A stretch of DNA of 42,078 nt from an uncultured Alistipes sp. (GCA_944321185.1 CALUKH010000016.1:1-42078), one strand, 5' to 3'; numbered from the stretch's first letter, positions 24,919 to 33,578 are shown. A program made the numbers and translations. The notes: a model not told the origin generated them from the sequence alone.

Positions 24919-25330
24919 GATTCAGCAACGCATCTTCACGCTCCGGCCCCGCCGCCGGGGATTCCACCTGGTGACGGACGAGATCCGCAGCCACCTGCCG
25001 GAGCTTCCCGCCACGGGACTGCTCCACCTGTTCATCCGCCACACGTCGGCCGGACTTTCCCTCAACGAGAATGCCGATCCCGACGTACGGAGCGACCTGG
25101 AGGCCATCTTCAACCACCTGGTCCGCGAACGCGAGAGCTATTATGCCCATACGCTCGAGGGCGACGACGACATGCCGGCCCATGCCAAATCGACCCTCGT
25201 GGGGGCCGACCTCACGATACCGATCGTCGACGGCCGTCTCGGACTGGGAACCTGGCAGGGCATCTACCTGTGCGAATTCCGCAACCGAGCCGCGGGACGA
25301 CAGATCGTCGCCACGATCCTCGGAGAGTAG
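24917..25330 (+). CDS. YjbQ family protein (UPF0047, secondary thiamine-phosphate synthase type)
   Basis: The 137-residue protein is a small beta-barrel-like enzyme of the YjbQ/UPF0047 family; some members show weak thiamine-phosphate synthase activity, though the physiological role is unsettled. The conserved core is present: GLLHLFIRHTSAGLSLNENADPDVRSDLE with the His-Thr-Ser site, and the second half HAKSTLVGADLTIPIVDGRLGLGTWQGIYLCEFRN with the family signature. Its start codon lies within a 29-bp repeat copy (24890-24918). Probably co-transcribed with the nucleoid-associated protein gene upstream. Confidence 0.93.
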   Translation: MIQQRIFTLRPRRRGFHLVTDEIRSHLPELPATGLLHLFIRHTSAGLSLNENADPDVRSDLEAIFNHLVRERESYYAHTLEGDDDMPAHAKSTLVGADLTIPIVDGRLGLGTWQGIYLCEFRNRAAGRQIVATILGE

Positions 25331-25436
25331 CCGCAGCGCCCGTTCTGACCGCATCCGCCGGCCGGGCCCCGCGAGAAAACGGATTCGGCAGGACTTCCGA
25401 AGAGATTCCGGACAACCTCCGCAGCGAAATTTTCCG

Positions 25437-25444
25437 TATCTTTG
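25437..25444 (+). promoter_or_regulatory. -7 box of the YqaA-like gene
   Basis: TATCTTTG matches TAnnTTTG. The start codon is 43 nt downstream. No exact TTTG -33 is present at normal spacing. Confidence 0.55.
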
Positions 25445-25487
25445 ACCACCGGACCGTCTGTCGAAACGGATCCGAAAACAAAACACG

Positions 25488-25946
25488 ATGGAAGCAATTA
25501 CCGAATTTCTGATCGACTGGGGCTATTGGGGGCTCTTTCTCTCGGCGTTCGTGGCCGGGAGCATCCTGCCGTTCAGCTCCGAAGCGGTGATGGTCGTATT
25601 GGTCCGCATGGGGCTCGACCCCGTGGGGTGCGTGGCGGCCGCTGCGCTGGGCAACACCCTCGGCGGCATGACCTGCTACTGGATCGGGACGCTCGGACGC
25701 ACGGAGTGGATCACCCGCCTGGGGGTTTCGACGCGTCAGCTGGCCCGGGCCCGAAAATTCCTCTCCGGGCGCGGCGCCCTGATGGCCTTCTTCGCCTTCC
25801 TGCCCACGATCGGCGAGGCCATTGCCATCGTCCTGGGGCTGATGCGCAGCAATGTCTGGCTGACGGCCGGCTCGATGCTCGTGGGCAAGACGCTGCGTTA
25901 TGTCGTCATTCTGGCCTCGTTCGAAGGGGTCGTCTCGCTCTTCTGA
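25488..25946 (+). CDS. YqaA family membrane protein (DedA/VTT superfamily)
   Basis: The 152-residue protein has about four hydrophobic segments and the VTT-domain pattern of the small YqaA branch: SAFVAGSILPFSSEAVMVVL with a reentrant-type acidic residue, the glycine-rich AALGNTLGGMTCYWIG, FLSGRGALMAFFAFLPTIGEAIAIVLGLM with a conserved Pro-Glu pair, and a last helix. DedA-superfamily proteins move lipid carriers or phospholipids across membranes; the role of YqaA itself is not established. The GNAT gene follows after 55 nt and is likely co-transcribed. Confidence 0.92.
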   Translation: MEAITEFLIDWGYWGLFLSAFVAGSILPFSSEAVMVVLVRMGLDPVGCVAAAALGNTLGGMTCYWIGTLGRTEWITRLGVSTRQLARARKFLSGRGALMAFFAFLPTIGEAIAIVLGLMRSNVWLTAGSMLVGKTLRYVVILASFEGVVSLF

Positions 25947-26001
25947 CGCCCCGCCATCCGAACCGACTCGCCCTGGTCCACCCTCGCCAAACACCTCCGT
26001 T

Positions 26002-26454
26002 ATGGAAATCCGCCCTACCGACACCCCTTCCCGTGAATTGCTGCTGCTGGCCGACGAATCCGAAGCCTCCGTGGCCGATTACCTGCCGCGCAGCCGCTGT
26101 TACGCCGCTTTCGCCGACGGACAAATCGTCGGACAATACCTGTTGCTACATACACGTCCCTTCACGGCCGAGGTGGTGAACATCGCCGTCGTGCCGGCGT
26201 ATCAGCGCCGGGGTATCGCAACTGCCTTGCTGCAACACGCGATCCGAACGGCTCGCAAAACGGGATTCCGCATCCTCGAAATCGGAACCGGTGACACGGC
26301 TACAGGACAGATTGCCCTTTACGAACGTTGCGGATTCCACCGCTGCGGCCTCGACATCGATTATTTCCGCAAACACTACCCCGCCCCGATCGTCGAAAAC
26401 GGGGTGGAGTGCCGCCATATGGTCCGCCTGCGCATGGAGCTGACCGGAGAATAA
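26002..26454 (+). CDS. GNAT-family N-acetyltransferase
   Basis: Start chosen at 26002 (MEIRPTDTPS); the frame is open earlier but inside the YqaA-like gene. The 150-residue protein has the GNAT fold with the acetyl-CoA loop VVNIAVVPAYQRRGIATALL (QRRGIA for Q/RxxGxG/A) followed by ILEIGTGDTATGQIALYERCGFHRC, as in many small-molecule acetyltransferases. The acceptor is unknown. Its C-terminus (ENGVECRHMVRLRMEL) is a typical closing strand. Confidence 0.9.
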   Translation: MEIRPTDTPSRELLLLADESEASVADYLPRSRCYAAFADGQIVGQYLLLHTRPFTAEVVNIAVVPAYQRRGIATALLQHAIRTARKTGFRILEIGTGDTATGQIALYERCGFHRCGLDIDYFRKHYPAPIVENGVECRHMVRLRMELTGE

Positions 26455-26574
26455 TCTCCCGCAACAGCCCCTGCCATCCACCCGCTTCGGTCCGGAGGGC
26501 CATGCCTCCGCAAGAGCGCGGGTCTGCTCGAAACGGACTTCTCCCCCAAAGAGCCCGCCCCGCAGAAGACGCCC

Positions 26575-26610
26575 AAGAAAAAATCCGGTCCCGACCTTCG
26601 GAACCGGATT
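26575..26610 (-). terminator. Terminator of the ferritin gene
   Basis: AATCCGGT (26582-26589) pairs with ACCGGATT (26603-26610); in the minus-strand RNA the stem is followed by six U. No strong plus-strand stop was seen for the GNAT gene in 26455-26702, which otherwise looks empty. Confidence 0.7.
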
Positions 26611-26702
26611 CCACTACTGAAATCTACTATGACAAAAACTTTTTCGGACGGAAGGTCCATCCATCCTGCCGACAAACGTCGGGCAGAGTCGTCCCGTCGG
26701 AA

Positions 26703-27227
26703 TTATTCGTTCGACGAGGCGAGCTGGGCCGCCAGCGTGTAGGTGCGCGCAGCCATCTCCTTGTCCAGCATGTAGAGGCCGAACTTGTTCCCCTCGACAG
26801 CTTCGCAGGCCTGGATCTTCTCGCGGGCAGCCTCCTCCTCTTCGACCTGCTCGTTGACGAACCAGACGAGCATGTTCGACGAAGCGTAATCGTGATCCTC
26901 GGCGGCAATGGCCACCAGATTGTCGATCATGGCCGTCACCTCCTTCTCGTGCTTCAGCGTATCCTGGAACATCTCCAGCGGCGAGGCCCATTCGGTCCGC
27001 ACGGCCTCAATCGGCTGCAGCGAAACCCGTCCCTCGCGCGAAAGCAGGTAGTTCATCAGGATGCGGGCATGATCCTGCTCCTCGCGGAACTGCACGTAGA
27101 ACCAGTTGGCAATGCCCTTCAGCCCCTTGGCCTCGGCATCCACCGACATCGACAGGTAAAGATACGCCGACCACAACTCGGCATTGATCTGCGCATTGAG
27201 CGCCTCATGCAATTTTTGACTCAACAT
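26703..27227 (-). CDS. ftnA: Ferritin (FtnA-type iron-storage protein)
   Basis: Non-haem ferritin oxidises Fe(II) and stores ferric mineral inside a 24-subunit shell. The 174-residue sequence has the four-helix ferroxidase pattern: NAELWSAYLYL with Glu17, FREEQDHARI with the ExxH pair, LKHEKEVTAMI and the QVEEEEAARE helix. Length is standard. Single gene with its own promoter (27269-27302) and terminator. Start at ATG 27227 leaves a leader of about 40 nt. Iron and oxidative-stress control is expected from the family, but no Fur-like site was identified. Confidence 0.96.
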   Translation of the reverse strand: MLSQKLHEALNAQINAELWSAYLYLSMSVDAEAKGLKGIANWFYVQFREEQDHARILMNYLLSREGRVSLQPIEAVRTEWASPLEMFQDTLKHEKEVTAMIDNLVAIAAEDHDYASSNMLVWFVNEQVEEEEAAREKIQACEAVEGNKFGLYMLDKEMAARTYTLAAQLASSNE

Positions 27228-27268
27228 GGCGGTAACTTTTTGGTTGGTAATGTTTCTGCTTGTGAGAG

Positions 27269-27302
27269 CAAATATACGATCGTTTTACGTGATTCACACA
27301 AA
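27269..27302 (-). promoter_or_regulatory. Ferritin promoter
   Basis: The minus strand has TATATTTG (27269-27276) with TTTG at 27299-27302, spaced 22 nt, slightly longer than the usual 19-21. Confidence 0.6.
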
Positions 27303-27339
27303 AATATCGATCACATTATTTTATACGCCCATCAGCAAA

Positions 27340-27377
27340 AAACATAGCGGCATCCAACCATGCAATTCGGATGCCGC
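27340..27377 (-). terminator. Terminator of the PepSY-like gene
   Basis: GCGGCATCC (27347-27355) pairs with GGATGCCGC (27369-27377) across a 13-nt loop; in the minus-strand RNA the stem is followed by UAUG and six U. A nine-base G run (27391-27399) lies between it and the gene end. Confidence 0.75.
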
Positions 27378-27423
27378 AATGCCATTTGACGGGGGGGGGA
27401 AAATCCGCCGGGCGGGCCGGCAA

Positions 27424-27867
27424 TCAGTCGTCGATATCGACCAGGCGGAACGAGCGGTCGAACTCCAGATCCAGACCGTTGTCCAGTTCGATGTCATAGC
27501 CGCGGCGGTCCCGTTCGATGCCGACGACCTTACGGCCCTTGAAACTGGCGTTGACATAGTCGAGAATCGGTTGCGGGACAATGCCGGCGGGCACCTCCCC
27601 GTAACGGCAGTCGACCTGCTTCCAGTCGCCGTTCTTCACGAATTCGACCTTCGAACCGTTGACAAACAGGACCTTGTACTCCTTGTCGAACCACTCCTCC
27701 TCGACCCGCGCATAGGAGACCTCCATCCCCTTGAAGTAGGTGTCGATGAATTGGCGCGAGGCGGCGGGAAGTCCGTCGACGGTGATGATGCGGCTATTGT
27801 CGGCCGAAGCCGGGAAGATCGTGAGCGAAGCGAAGAGCGATGCCAGAAAAATCGTAAGCGTTTTCAT
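27424..27867 (-). CDS. Secreted PepSY-like domain protein
   Basis: The 147-residue product starts with a Sec signal peptide (IFLASLFASLTIFPASA, cut near residue 22) and then shows two repeats of the PepSY-like fold common in Bacteroidota periplasmic proteins: LPAASRQFIDTYFKGMEVSYARVEEEWFDKEYKVLFVNGSKVEFVKNGDWKQV and VPQPILDYVNASFKGRKVVGIERDRRGYDIELDNGLDLEFD. Such proteins often stand beside two-component systems, as here, and may sense or inhibit in the periplasm. It has a separate promoter (27908-27935), so it may be a target of the kinase/regulator pair upstream rather than part of the same unit. Confidence 0.88.
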   Translation of the reverse strand: MKTLTIFLASLFASLTIFPASADNSRIITVDGLPAASRQFIDTYFKGMEVSYARVEEEWFDKEYKVLFVNGSKVEFVKNGDWKQVDCRYGEVPAGIVPQPILDYVNASFKGRKVVGIERDRRGYDIELDNGLDLEFDRSFRLVDIDD

Positions 27868-27907
27868 AAAGATGTGTTTTTTATTGTTTCTACTGAGTTT
27901 CGTACAG

Positions 27908-27935
27908 CAAAGTTGCGGCCCGAAACTGAAACAAA
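27908..27935 (-). promoter_or_regulatory. Likely promoter of the PepSY-like gene
   Basis: The minus strand has CAACTTTG (27908-27915, one mismatch to TAnnTTTG) and TTTG at 27932-27935, spaced 16 nt. It lies between the kinase stop (27950) and the gene. Confidence 0.45.
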
Positions 27936-27949
27936 TCTGAAAAAGGCCT

Positions 27950-29230
27950 CTATTTTGAAAAATTCACCGTAAAAACGTGTCGTCCGTCGCGGAAGGCATA
28001 GACGATCCGCACGCCGTAGAGGCGACACACGGCATCGACGATGGCCAGTCCAAGCCCCGTGGATCCCTTCTTGCGGCTGCCCTGATAGAAGCGGTCGAAG
28101 ATACGCGTGGCATCGAGCGGTCCCTCGGCAGCCGTATTGGCGACCTCGAACGCGCGGTCCGAGATCCGCACCGCGACCTCGCCCCCCTGAGCGCCGTGGA
28201 CAAAGGCATTCTTCACCAGGTTGGCGACCAGACTCCCGGCCAGCGAGGGGTTCATCCGCACATGCAGCGGAGCCTCCTCGCGCAGCGTGAAGTGCATGCC
28301 GCGATAGGCATAGATCTCCTCGAGATCCTCACCCGTGCGGCGAAACAACGCTCCGAGATCCACCTCTTCCATCTCGGGGAACTGCCCGTTGTCGATCTTC
28401 GAGAGCAGCAGCAGCGAACGATTCAGCCGCACGAGGTAATCCAGCGTATGCTGCACCTTGACGATCTCGCCCAACTGCTCCTCGCTGAGCCCGCGGGGGT
28501 CGTCGACCAACATTTCGAGCCGGTTCCGGCAGACGGCCAGCGGAGTCTGCATCTCGTGCGAGGCGTTGCCGATGAACTGCTTCTGCCGTTCGAACGACAT
28601 CTCGGCCCGCTCGGCCGAACGGATGGCCGCCTCGTTCAGCCGGCGGAACTCCACCACCGACGTCTCGACCTCGAGCGGAGGGGTCGGCTGCCCGATGCGG
28701 TATTCGTCGAGCCACCGCAGCAGGGCATACAGCGGCCGCATCGTCCGGTTCAGCACCACGACCGTCACCAGCAGCACCGTCACCAGCAGAAAGAGATACA
28801 GATAGAGGATGCCGTAGAAGATCGCCTCGGCCAGATCATCCTTCTCGATGCTCGGGGTCATCACCGTCAGTTCGTACCAGTGCCCCCCGGCGTCGCGGAA
28901 GGTCTTGCGCAGCACGCGGGCCTCTTCCCGTTCGTCGCGTTCGGCGATGTAGATCTTCTCGTCGCTGTAACGCTCGTCCGACCGTCCGCGGGTCTCCTCG
29001 GCCGGGATCTCGCGCAGCAGATAGTCCGAAGAGTGTTCCCCGCCGGTCCCGGGCACTACACGTCCGGCCAGCACCCGTTTGACGATCACCTCGGCACGCG
29101 CCTCCAGGGCGTTGTCCACCTCGTCGTTGACCTCGTCGACGAGCGTGAAGTAGAACAGCGCCGCCCACCCCGCCAGCAGCAGCGTGAGGACCCATGTCAG
29201 GTGCAGCAGAATGCGATAGACCAGCTTCAT
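27950..29230 (-). CDS. Sensor histidine kinase
   Basis: The 426-residue membrane kinase has two helices (about 9-29 and 137-160) around a periplasmic sensing domain of about 105 residues, a linker, then the HisKA segment FIGNASHEMQTPLAVCRNRLEML with phosphorylated His225, and the ATPase domain with LVANLVKNAFVHG (N box) and KKGSTGLGLAIVDAVCRLYG (G box). It phosphorylates the response regulator encoded just upstream; the two genes overlap by ATGA. The signal is unknown, but the neighbouring secreted PepSY protein suggests an envelope or metal cue. Confidence 0.95.
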   Translation of the reverse strand: MKLVYRILLHLTWVLTLLLAGWAALFYFTLVDEVNDEVDNALEARAEVIVKRVLAGRVVPGTGGEHSSDYLLREIPAEETRGRSDERYSDEKIYIAERDEREEARVLRKTFRDAGGHWYELTVMTPSIEKDDLAEAIFYGILYLYLFLLVTVLLVTVVVLNRTMRPLYALLRWLDEYRIGQPTPPLEVETSVVEFRRLNEAAIRSAERAEMSFERQKQFIGNASHEMQTPLAVCRNRLEMLVDDPRGLSEEQLGEIVKVQHTLDYLVRLNRSLLLLSKIDNGQFPEMEEVDLGALFRRTGEDLEEIYAYRGMHFTLREEAPLHVRMNPSLAGSLVANLVKNAFVHGAQGGEVAVRISDRAFEVANTAAEGPLDATRIFDRFYQGSRKKGSTGLGLAIVDAVCRLYGVRIVYAFRDGRHVFTVNFSK

Positions 29231-29904
29231 GGCCGGACGAGTTTGTAACCGAAGCCGTAGACGGCCCGGATTTCGATATCGGCCCCCGCATCATGGAGTT
29301 TGCGGCGGAGGTTCTTCATCTGCGCATAGACGAAGTCGAAGTTGTCCACCTGATCGATGTGGTCGCCCCAGACGCCTTCGGCCAGCGCCGCCTTGTCGAC
29401 CGTATGGTTCGGACGCGCCATGAAATAGTGCAGGATGTCGTACTCCTTGCGCAGCAGTTCGAGCGGGCGCCCGTCGACCTCCACCCGGCGGCTGTCGGGC
29501 CACAGACGGACGTTGCCGGCCTCGAGACACTCGTAACCGTCGCGCTGATGGCGGCGCAGCACGCTGCGGATCCGCGCACTCAATTCGGCCAGATGGAACG
29601 GCTTGGGCAGATAGTCGTCCGCACCGAGCTCCAGCCCCTCGATCTTGTCATCGAGCGAATCGCGCGCCGAGATGATGATCACCCCGGCCCGGTTGCGTCG
29701 TTTCTTGAGCTCCTCGAGCAGCCGCAGGCCGCTTCCGTCGGGCAGCATGATGTCGAGCAGGATGCAGTCGTAGTCGTACGCCGCGATCTTGTCCGACGCC
29801 GAGGCGTAATCGGCGGCCTGCTCGACGACGTACTGTTCGCGCGTGAGCGTCCGCACCATGATCTCCCGCAGGGAGGGTTCATCTTCGACAATCAATATCT
29901 TCAT
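29227..29904 (-). CDS. OmpR/PhoB-type response regulator
   Basis: Start at 29904 (MKILIVEDEPSL) gives 225 residues; the open frame upstream crosses the GNAT gene and is spurious. The receiver domain has the acidic pair near residues 8-9, phosphoacceptor Asp51 in ILLDIMLPDG and the conserved Lys in LPKPF. The winged-helix DNA-binding domain follows (LELLRKEYDILHYFMARPNHTVDKAALAEGVWGD...VYAQMKNLRRKLHDAGADIEIRAVYGFGYKL). It forms an operon with the kinase. A weak -7 box GATCTTTG lies at 29928-29935. Confidence 0.95.
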   Translation of the reverse strand: MKILIVEDEPSLREIMVRTLTREQYVVEQAADYASASDKIAAYDYDCILLDIMLPDGSGLRLLEELKKRRNRAGVIIISARDSLDDKIEGLELGADDYLPKPFHLAELSARIRSVLRRHQRDGYECLEAGNVRLWPDSRRVEVDGRPLELLRKEYDILHYFMARPNHTVDKAALAEGVWGDHIDQVDNFDFVYAQMKNLRRKLHDAGADIEIRAVYGFGYKLVRP

Positions 29905-29977
29905 AGGTATACTCCATTTTCCGGAGGCAAAGATCGCCCGCAAATCCGAAAGGAAACCGAAATGCCGCCATAGCCGT

Positions 29978-30454
29978 TCAACGCAGTTCACAGCGCATGA
30001 TCCACTCCCCGTCGCGCTCCTCGACCACGCGGAATCCGAGCCTCGGATAGAGCCTTGCGGCCGGATTGGCCCGCTGAACGGAGAGTGATACCGCAGCAAC
30101 GTGACGTCTGCGCAGCTCCTCCAGCATGGCCCGCAGCAGTTGTGTTCCGATCCCGCGTCCGCGCCACTCGGGACGGAGCGCCACGGCCAGTTCGGGCGTC
30201 GACTCGTCGATCCAGCCGTACCCGTGCAGGCAACGGCACCAGACGGCACCGACCACCCGTCCGCCAATCTCTCCCACCAGGCAGCAATCCCCCTCCCGTT
30301 CGCCGAACGCCTCGACATAGGGACGCAACGCCGGGCTGTGGACCACCTCCCGTGGCAAACGCTCCCCTGCAACGGGTTGCCAGATCGCCTCGTAAAGGAA
30401 CTCCTCCAGCAGCGGGATCTCCCGTTCGCGAATAGGTCGGATCTGTACCTCCAT
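29978..30454 (-). CDS. GNAT-family N-acetyltransferase
   Basis: The 158-residue protein shows the GNAT core: IRPIREREIPLLEEFLYEAIW at the start, GGRVVGAVWCR, the acetyl-CoA motif LRPEWRGRGIGTQLLRAML (RGRGIG) and the closing LSVQRANPAARLYPRLGFRVVEE. Acceptor unknown. It is single-gene, ahead of the two-component genes. The -7-like TATCTTTA at 30459-30466 ends only four bases before the ATG, so its mRNA may lack a leader. Confidence 0.9.
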   Translation of the reverse strand: MEVQIRPIREREIPLLEEFLYEAIWQPVAGERLPREVVHSPALRPYVEAFGEREGDCCLVGEIGGRVVGAVWCRCLHGYGWIDESTPELAVALRPEWRGRGIGTQLLRAMLEELRRRHVAAVSLSVQRANPAARLYPRLGFRVVEERDGEWIMRCELR

Positions 30455-30458
30455 GAGG

Positions 30459-30466
30459 TAAAGATA
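30459..30466 (-). promoter_or_regulatory. -7-like box abutting the GNAT start
   Basis: The minus strand reads TATCTTTA followed by CCTC and the ATG at 30454. One mismatch to TAnnTTTG and no visible -33 TTTG, so it is the weakest of the three leaderless candidates. Confidence 0.4.
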
Positions 30467-30501
30467 CGAATTTTACGGGGAGGATGCACGGTTCGCCCGA
30501 C

Positions 30502-30537
30502 AAAAAAGCGATGCCCTCCATCGCGGAGAGCATCGCT
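30502..30537 (-). terminator. Terminator of the fabH operon
   Basis: AGCGATGC (30507-30514) pairs with GCATCGCT (30530-30537), with an inner CTCC/GGAG stem; six U follow in the minus-strand RNA. It lies about 80 nt past the fabH stop. Confidence 0.85.
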
Positions 30538-30613
30538 CGATCTTCAGACGGCGGGGTGCTCAGGATCGGGGCCGGCGAAACCTCCATTCCTCCCCCCCTC
30601 ACTCGCCTCGGGG

Positions 30614-31618
30614 TCAGGCCTTCGAACCGTCGTAGGCCCACTTCACGTAGATGGCGCCCCAGGTATATCCACCGCCGAATGCAGCGAGGATCAGGTTATC
30701 GCCCTTGCGGAGCTGGCTTTCGTAGTCGTAGAGGCAGGTCGGGATCGTGGCGGCCGTCGTATTACCGTTGCGGTCGATGTTGATCATGCACTTGTCCTGC
30801 GTGATGCCCATGCGGCGGGCCGTAGCGTCGATGATACGCAGGTTGGCCTGGTGAGGCACCAGGAAGCGGATATCATCGCCCGTGAGGTGATGGCGTTCCA
30901 TCATCTCCACCGAGACGTCGGACATCTTCGACACGGCAGCCTTGAAGACGGCGTGACCGTCCCACGTAATTGTGTGCCAGTTGTTCTGCACGGTCTCGAT
31001 CGAGGCCGGGTAGCGCGAACCGCCGGCTTTCATGTAGAGTTGCAGCTCGCCCGAGCCGTCGCTGTGCAGGATCGAATCGATCACGCCGTAGCCTTCGGTA
31101 TTGGGCTCCAGCAGCACGGCGGCTGCGGCATCGCCGAAGAGCGGGCAGGTCGAACGGTCCGTATAGTCGATGATCGACGACATCTTGTCGGCGCCCACGA
31201 CGATGACCCGTTTGCTCGTGCCGGCCTCGATGAACTTGGCACCCGTGGTCAGCGCGAAGAGGAAGCCGCTGCAGGCTGCCGAGACGTCGTATGCGAAGGC
31301 ATTCTTGCAGCCGGCCTGGTCGGCAATCAGGTTACCCGTCGAGGGGAAGAACATGTCGGGGGTTACCGTTGCGCAGATCACCGCATCGATCGACATCGGA
31401 TCCACACCCGTCTTGTCGAGCAGGTTCATGACGGCGCGCGCTCCCATGTAGGAGGTACCGATGCCCTCGCCTTTGAGAATATGACGGGTCTTGATGCCCG
31501 TATGCGACATGATCCACTCGTCGTTGGTGTCGACCATTCGGCTCAACTCATCGTTCGTGAGGATGTAATCGGGGAGGTATTGACCCACCCCCGTGATTGC
31601 TGCAGTTATCTTACCCAT
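30614..31618 (-). CDS. fabH: 3-oxoacyl-ACP synthase III (FabH)
   Basis: FabH condenses acetyl-CoA with malonyl-ACP to begin fatty-acid synthesis. The 334-residue protein carries the whole triad: Cys116 in [13 protein letters not shown], His256 in [10 protein letters not shown], and Asn286 in [12 protein letters not shown]. The N-terminal [27 protein letters not shown] is standard. It is the last gene of yceD-rpmF-plsX-fabH, 28 nt after plsX, a gene order widespread in bacteria that couples the start of fatty-acid and phospholipid synthesis. Confidence 0.97.
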   Translation of the reverse strand: MGKITAAITGVGQYLPDYILTNDELSRMVDTNDEWIMSHTGIKTRHILKGEGIGTSYMGARAVMNLLDKTGVDPMSIDAVICATVTPDMFFPSTGNLIADQAGCKNAFAYDVSAACSGFLFALTTGAKFIEAGTSKRVIVVGADKMSSIIDYTDRSTCPLFGDAAAAVLLEPNTEGYGVIDSILHSDGSGELQLYMKAGGSRYPASIETVQNNWHTITWDGHAVFKAAVSKMSDVSVEMMERHHLTGDDIRFLVPHQANLRIIDATARRMGITQDKCMINIDRNGNTTAATIPTCLYDYESQLRKGDNLILAAFGGGYTWGAIYVKWAYDGSKA

Positions 31619-31646
31619 TACTTAACTTTTGCTTGTCTGATACATT

Positions 31647-32594
31647 TTAATTTTTGAACGCCTGGCGGAGTTTGTCGGTCAGGCCGGCCTTGATGACCTG
31701 TTCCGTGGAGAGGATCATGCTTCGGATGGCCTTCGGCGACGAGCATCCGTGGCCGATAACGACCGGAGCGTTGACGCCCAGCACGGGCGTACCGCCCACG
31801 TTCTCGTAATTCATGGCATCCCAGAAGGCGTTGTGACCTCCCAGGGCCAGATTGATCCGGTAGAGGCCCTCGGCCATCTTCAGCACCGTATTGCCGACGA
31901 ATCCGTCGCAGACGATCACGTCGGCCACCTTGCCCGAGAAGATGTGCGAGCCCTCGACGTTACCCACGAAATGGAGCCGCGGATCGGCTTTCAGCAGTTC
32001 GTGCGCCGCCTTGACCTGGGCATTGCCCTTCGTATCCTCCTCGCCGATGTTGAGCACCGCCACGCGGGGCTTGGCAATTCCGAGCACCGACTCGGCATAG
32101 ATCGAGCCGATCAGGCCGTACTGGGCCAGCACTTCGGGTTTGCAGTCGACGTTCAGTCCCACGTCGAGCAGCAGGGCGGGATGTCCTGCGATCGTGGGGA
32201 CGATGGAGGAGATCGTGGGTCGGATGACCCCTTCGATCGGTTTGACGGCATACATCGATCCGACCATCATGGCACCGGTCGACCCGGCGCTTGCGAAGCC
32301 GTCGACGGCTCCCTTGGCCAGGTATCCGAAGCCCACCGTGATGCTCGAATTACTTTTGCTCTGGAACGCCTTGGCCGGGTGGTCCCCCATTTCGATCACC
32401 TCGGTCGTAGGCACGAGGTCGAACCGCTCGGCAGGGCATCCTTCCGAAGCGAGTACGGACCTGATTTTCTGTTCGTCGCCGAACAGTACGATCCGGCTGT
32501 CCGCGCCGATCGCGTCGAGCGCCATGACGGCTCCCTTGACGGCCGCTTCGGGGGCGTAATCGCCGCCCATGGCATCTACACCAATCTTTATCAT
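31647..32594 (-). CDS. plsX: Phosphate acyltransferase PlsX
   Basis: PlsX makes acyl-phosphate from acyl-ACP for glycerol-3-phosphate acylation by PlsY. Start at 32594 (MIKIGVDAMGGDYAPEAAVKGA) matches the family exactly, giving 315 residues; the longer open frame upstream is not conserved-looking. Further motifs are GDHPAKAFQSKSNSSI, GFASAGSTGAMMVGSM, LLDVGLNVDCKPE, GFVGNTVLKMAEG and a late VIGHGCSSPKAIRS. It is a peripheral membrane enzyme. The 130-nt gap to rpmF has no clear promoter box. Confidence 0.97.
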   Translation of the reverse strand: MIKIGVDAMGGDYAPEAAVKGAVMALDAIGADSRIVLFGDEQKIRSVLASEGCPAERFDLVPTTEVIEMGDHPAKAFQSKSNSSITVGFGYLAKGAVDGFASAGSTGAMMVGSMYAVKPIEGVIRPTISSIVPTIAGHPALLLDVGLNVDCKPEVLAQYGLIGSIYAESVLGIAKPRVAVLNIGEEDTKGNAQVKAAHELLKADPRLHFVGNVEGSHIFSGKVADVIVCDGFVGNTVLKMAEGLYRINLALGGHNAFWDAMNYENVGGTPVLGVNAPVVIGHGCSSPKAIRSMILSTEQVIKAGLTDKLRQAFKN

Positions 32595-32724
32595 ACTCGT
32601 GGAGTTGGTTGAAAACTTCAGGCCCTGAACGTCCGGACGCCGCAATCAACGTTCGGCGGAACGGGTCCGTTCATAAACTCAAAAGAGGCCTCCCGCACGG
32701 GGACGCACTCTTTCGGTACCGAAT

Positions 32725-32910
32725 TTATTCGGCTGCTTTCTTCTCGATGGCGAGCTTGCCGCGATAGAAGCCGCACTCCGGGCATACACGGTGGTAGAGC
32801 ACCGCTGCACCGCAGTTCGAACACGTAACGACCGTAGGAACGGTTGCCTTGTAGTGAGTTCTGCGCTTGTCGCGTCGCGTCGACGAGATTTTGTGTTTAG
32901 GATGTGCCAT
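32725..32910 (-). CDS. rpmF: 50S ribosomal protein L32
   Basis: The 61-residue protein begins MAHPKHKISSTRRDKRRTHY, the L32 signature, and has two Cys pairs (C30/C33, C43/C46), the zinc-ribbon (C+) form. A basic N-terminus and short acidic tail are usual. It is the second gene of the yceD-rpmF-plsX-fabH cluster, 35 nt after yceD. Confidence 0.98.
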   Translation of the reverse strand: MAHPKHKISSTRRDKRRTHYKATVPTVVTCSNCGAAVLYHRVCPECGFYRGKLAIEKKAAE

Positions 32911-32945
32911 TTTACAACTGTATTTTTATAAGTTCGTAGATTCCG

Positions 32946-33560
32946 TCATTTTTCCGCCGGCCCCTCCTCCTTTGCATCACGGGACTGGGTTCGACTCTTT
33001 TCGCGGGCCTCTTCGGCCTCCATGCGTTCGCGCAGGGCAGCCAGTTTAGCCCATTCGCCCTCGCTGTGGACGTGAGCGGCGGCCTTCTGCTCCAGGGCCT
33101 CGAACTCGCCTTCGGAGATGATCCGGAAGCGTTCGAGCATTTCGGGGTTACACTCCCCCTCGGGATGCACCCGCTGATAGGGCAGCGACAGCACGATGCT
33201 CTCGTAGATGTACTGCTTCAGATCCACGCGATCCTCGCCCGGGAGCAGCCAGATGACCTCACCGTCGTATTCGTGCACCTGGTCGGAGAATTTGACCAGC
33301 ACCTCGCCGGCGAAATCGATCGGCACGCGGCAATCCTCCAGACAGCGGTCGCACTCGACGACCACATAGCCCGAGATCGAGATCCGGAGCGTGAGCTGCG
33401 TTTCGGCGCGATCGAGGTCGACCACCACCTCACAGGCGCCGTCCTTGATCTCCGAGCTTTCGTACTCTTCGAACAACGACCGATCGACCGCGAACCGGAA
33501 TTCGTGGCGGCCGTTTTTCAGCCCCTTGAAGACGATGGAATATCGCTGTGCTTCCTCCAT
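32946..33560 (-). CDS. yceD: YceD family protein (DUF177)
   Basis: YceD/DUF177 proteins are linked to 23S rRNA accumulation and nearly always precede rpmF. Start at 33560 (MEEAQRYSIVFKGLKNG) gives 204 residues; an upstream start at 33608 would overlap the promoter. The conserved Cys region VVVECDRCLEDCRVPIDF and the acidic GEVIWLLPGEDRVDLKQYIYESIVLSLPYQRVHPEGEC block are present. The tail is charged and probably disordered. Confidence 0.94.
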   Translation of the reverse strand: MEEAQRYSIVFKGLKNGRHEFRFAVDRSLFEEYESSEIKDGACEVVVDLDRAETQLTLRISISGYVVVECDRCLEDCRVPIDFAGEVLVKFSDQVHEYDGEVIWLLPGEDRVDLKQYIYESIVLSLPYQRVHPEGECNPEMLERFRIISEGEFEALEQKAAAHVHSEGEWAKLAALRERMEAEEAREKSRTQSRDAKEEGPAEK

Positions 33561-33578
33561 TTGAACACATTTAGTGCG

